The position numbers and the translations under genes were made by a program. Below are positions 62,600 through 64,000 of a stretch of DNA of 64,000 bases, piece after piece. A model generated the notes under the pieces. It was not told the DNA's origin. It saw only the letters and a program-made list of their open reading frames with translations, and ran no database searches. This DNA is from JAKOWB01 sp038363005 (lineage in GTDB: Bacteria > Pseudomonadota > Alphaproteobacteria > Kiloniellales > JACOMY01), in contig JBBQBI010000013.1 in NCBI GenBank assembly GCA_038363005.1, positions 54,842 through 118,841 on the forward strand, in the 5' to 3' direction. Each line of letters starts with the position of its first letter. The first letter of the stretch is position 1.

Positions 62600-64000
62600 T
62601 CAGGGCAACTTCAGCAGCAGGCGCACCAGACAGCGCACCCGCGGGCTGAAGAGCTTGCCGGTGAAACTGCTGCTGGCGACGCGCTTGCCGGCTTCGGATC
62701 GGGTCGGATAGGGCAGCACCAGGCCGGCCAGCGTGCCGAGCGAGACCTTGCCGGCCACCGCCAGGCACCAGGGGGCCAGCAGCTCGCCAGCGCCCTGCCC
62801 GACCAGGGTGGCGCCCAGCACCCGGCCGCGACGGTCGGCGACCACCTTGACCAGGCCGGCGGTGGCTTGTTCGGTCTGTGCCCGGTCGTTGTCGTGGAAT
62901 GGCCAGCGGTAGATCCGCACCGGGCCCTTGGCAGCGGCCTGTGCCTCGGTCAGGCCGACCTGCGCCAGCTCCGGGTCGCAGTAGGTCACCCAGGGCACCA
63001 CCAGGCGGTCGGCCCGCGCCGGCAGGCGGAACAGCGCGCGCTTGATGACGATGCCGGCATGCGCCGCCGCCAGGTGAGTGAACTGCAGCCCACCGGCGGC
63101 ATCGCCGGCGGCGTAGATCCGCCGGTTGCTAGTACGCAGGCCGCGGTCCAGCACCAGCCGGCCCTTCTCGGTCTTCACCCCGGCCTTGTCGAGGTCGAGC
63201 GGCCCGTGGTCGACGCGGCGGCCCAGCGCCAGCAGCAGGTGGCTGCCCGCCAGGCGCCGGGTGGCGCCGTCCTGTTCCACCACCACCGTCGGCCCAGGCT
63301 CCACGCCCACGGCCTTGGCGCCCTCCAGCAGGGTCACGCCATCGGCCGTGAGCGCGCGGCGCAGCAGCGCCGCCGCCTCGGGATCGTCCTTCGGCAGCAG
63401 CTGGCCCATCTCCACCAGCGTTACCTGACTGCCCAGCCGGGCGAAGGCCTGCGCCAGCTCGCAGCCGATCGGGCCGCCGCCGAGAATCAGCAGGCGGGGC
63501 GGCAGGTCCTTCAGGTCCCACAGCGTCTCGTTGGTCAGGAAGGGCACCTGGTCCAGGCCGGGAATCGGCGGCACCAGCGCCTTGGCACCGGTGGCCAGCA
63601 CGAAGCGCTTGGCCCGCACCTCCTGCCCGCCAGCGCTGACGCGGTCGCGGCCGAGGAAGCGGGCTTCAGCCCGGATCACCGTCACCCCCAGGCCCTCGAA
63701 GCGGGCCTGGCTGTCGTTCGGCGCGATGGCGGCGATGGTGCCCTGCACCGCCCGCATCACCGCGGCGAAGTCGACCGTGGGCGGTGCCTGGGTCAGGCCG
63801 AAGCCGGCGGCGGCGCGCCAGGCCACCGCCTGGTGCGCGGCGGCGAGCAGCGCCTTGGAGGGCACGCAGCCATAGTTCAGGCAGTCGCCGCCCATCGCGG
63901 CCTTCTCGATCAACACGACACGGGCGCCGAGTTGCGAGGCGCCGGCGGCGATCGAGAGGCCGGCCGAGCCGGCGCCGATGACACAGAGATCCACGTCGAA
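62600..64000 (-). CDS. FAD-dependent disulfide oxidoreductase (mercuric reductase/lipoamide dehydrogenase family), start beyond edge
   Basis: At least 466 residues of a flavoprotein of the class I disulfide reductase fold. FAD site is DLCVIGAGSAGLSIA, redox disulfide is GGDCLNYGCVPSK (near residues 36-48), and the NAD(P) site is LLILGGGPIGCELAQAFARLG. The C-terminal motif is LPYPTRSE instead of the H-x-H-P-T found in lipoamide dehydrogenase, and the vicinal Cys pair of MerA is absent. The substrate is therefore unknown. The frame stays open to the right edge (F-D before the Val at 63994), so the true start probably lies outside. Confidence 0.9.
   Translation of the reverse strand, partial: FDVDLCVIGAGSAGLSIAAGASQLGARVVLIEKAAMGGDCLNYGCVPSKALLAAAHQAVAWRAAAGFGLTQAPPTVDFAAVMRAVQGTIAAIAPNDSQARFEGLGVTVIRAEARFLGRDRVSAGGQEVRAKRFVLATGAKALVPPIPGLDQVPFLTNETLWDLKDLPPRLLILGGGPIGCELAQAFARLGSQVTLVEMGQLLPKDDPEAAALLRRALTADGVTLLEGAKAVGVEPGPTVVVEQDGATRRLAGSHLLLALGRRVDHGPLDLDKAGVKTEKGRLVLDRGLRTSNRRIYAAGDAAGGLQFTHLAAAHAGIVIKRALFRLPARADRLVVPWVTYCDPELAQVGLTEAQAAAKGPVRIYRWPFHDNDRAQTEQATAGLVKVVADRRGRVLGATLVGQGAGELLAPWCLAVAGKVSLGTLAGLVLPYPTRSEAGKRVASSSFTGKLFSPRVRCLVRLLLKLP

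Noticed and set aside
62600..64000. Mercuric reductase
   Set aside because: No heavy-metal domain can be seen at the N-terminus and the C-terminal Cys pair is absent; no other mer gene is present.

Overview
The window is 64 kb of GC-rich (roughly 70 percent) bacterial chromosome, densely packed with genes and without any insertion sequence, prophage, CRISPR array or rRNA operon that I can see. Gene content points to an alphaproteobacterium, probably a Rhodospirillales-type lineage: an argD-argF pair, an Fnr of the C-x2-C-x7-C (FnrN/FixK) type, a DUF1289 protein, a CyaC-type redox-responsive adenylate cyclase, MetA plus MetY methionine synthesis, and an ArsR-SRPBCC-DUF899 cluster. This taxonomic call is inference from gene families, not from a marker gene.

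Left part (1-18 kb): argF (cut by the left edge) and argD, a periplasmic gamma-glutamyltransferase, a GNAT-like protein divergent from an Fnr regulator with its own Fnr box, gpt, two secreted or lipidated proteins, tRNA-Arg(ACG), an aldo/keto reductase, an Old Yellow Enzyme, an MFS carrier, an ABC exporter, a DMT carrier with a His-rich tail, a chloroperoxidase-type hydrolase, a cyclic-nucleotide-gated K+ channel, and an ArsR/SRPBCC/DUF899 unit whose operator and promoter sit directly on the arsR start codon.

Middle part (18-36 kb): an MFS carrier divergent from a TetR regulator; a LysR regulator divergent from a rhodanese-ChrB fusion and chrA (chromate); a second TetR divergent from a PaaK-like acyl-CoA ligase and an enoyl-CoA hydratase; an exported ankyrin protein; a DddP-like M24 protein that keeps all metal ligands but lacks the Asp proposed as the DMSP-lyase base; a four-PAS hybrid histidine kinase followed by an OmpR-type regulator; an alpha/beta hydrolase; and metY-metA, where the MetA specificity residue predicts acetyl-CoA use and so matches MetY.

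Right part (36-64 kb): a full potassium-uptake locus with two micro-ORFs (one is KdpF), kdpABC and kdpDE; a PPK2 polyphosphate kinase; a very large protein with sulfotransferase, alpha/alpha-toroid, DxD glycosyltransferase and second sulfotransferase regions; a TPR methyltransferase, a DMT carrier and a DUF1289 protein; the CyaC-like cyclase; a TPR protein; recX; two paralogous ABC-2 permeases without an ATPase and a TraB/GumN protein; a DUF5996 protein; rlmI; and a leftward group of hyi, a small membrane protein, a sensor kinase and a disulfide oxidoreductase cut by the right edge.

The most novel item is the four-domain 45.8-49.8 kb protein. The best functional puzzles are the DddP-like protein with a changed catalytic position and the redox-cyclase plus cAMP-channel pairing. 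Genome-wide regulation appears to lean on oxygen/redox (Fnr, CyaC) and K+ (KdpDE).
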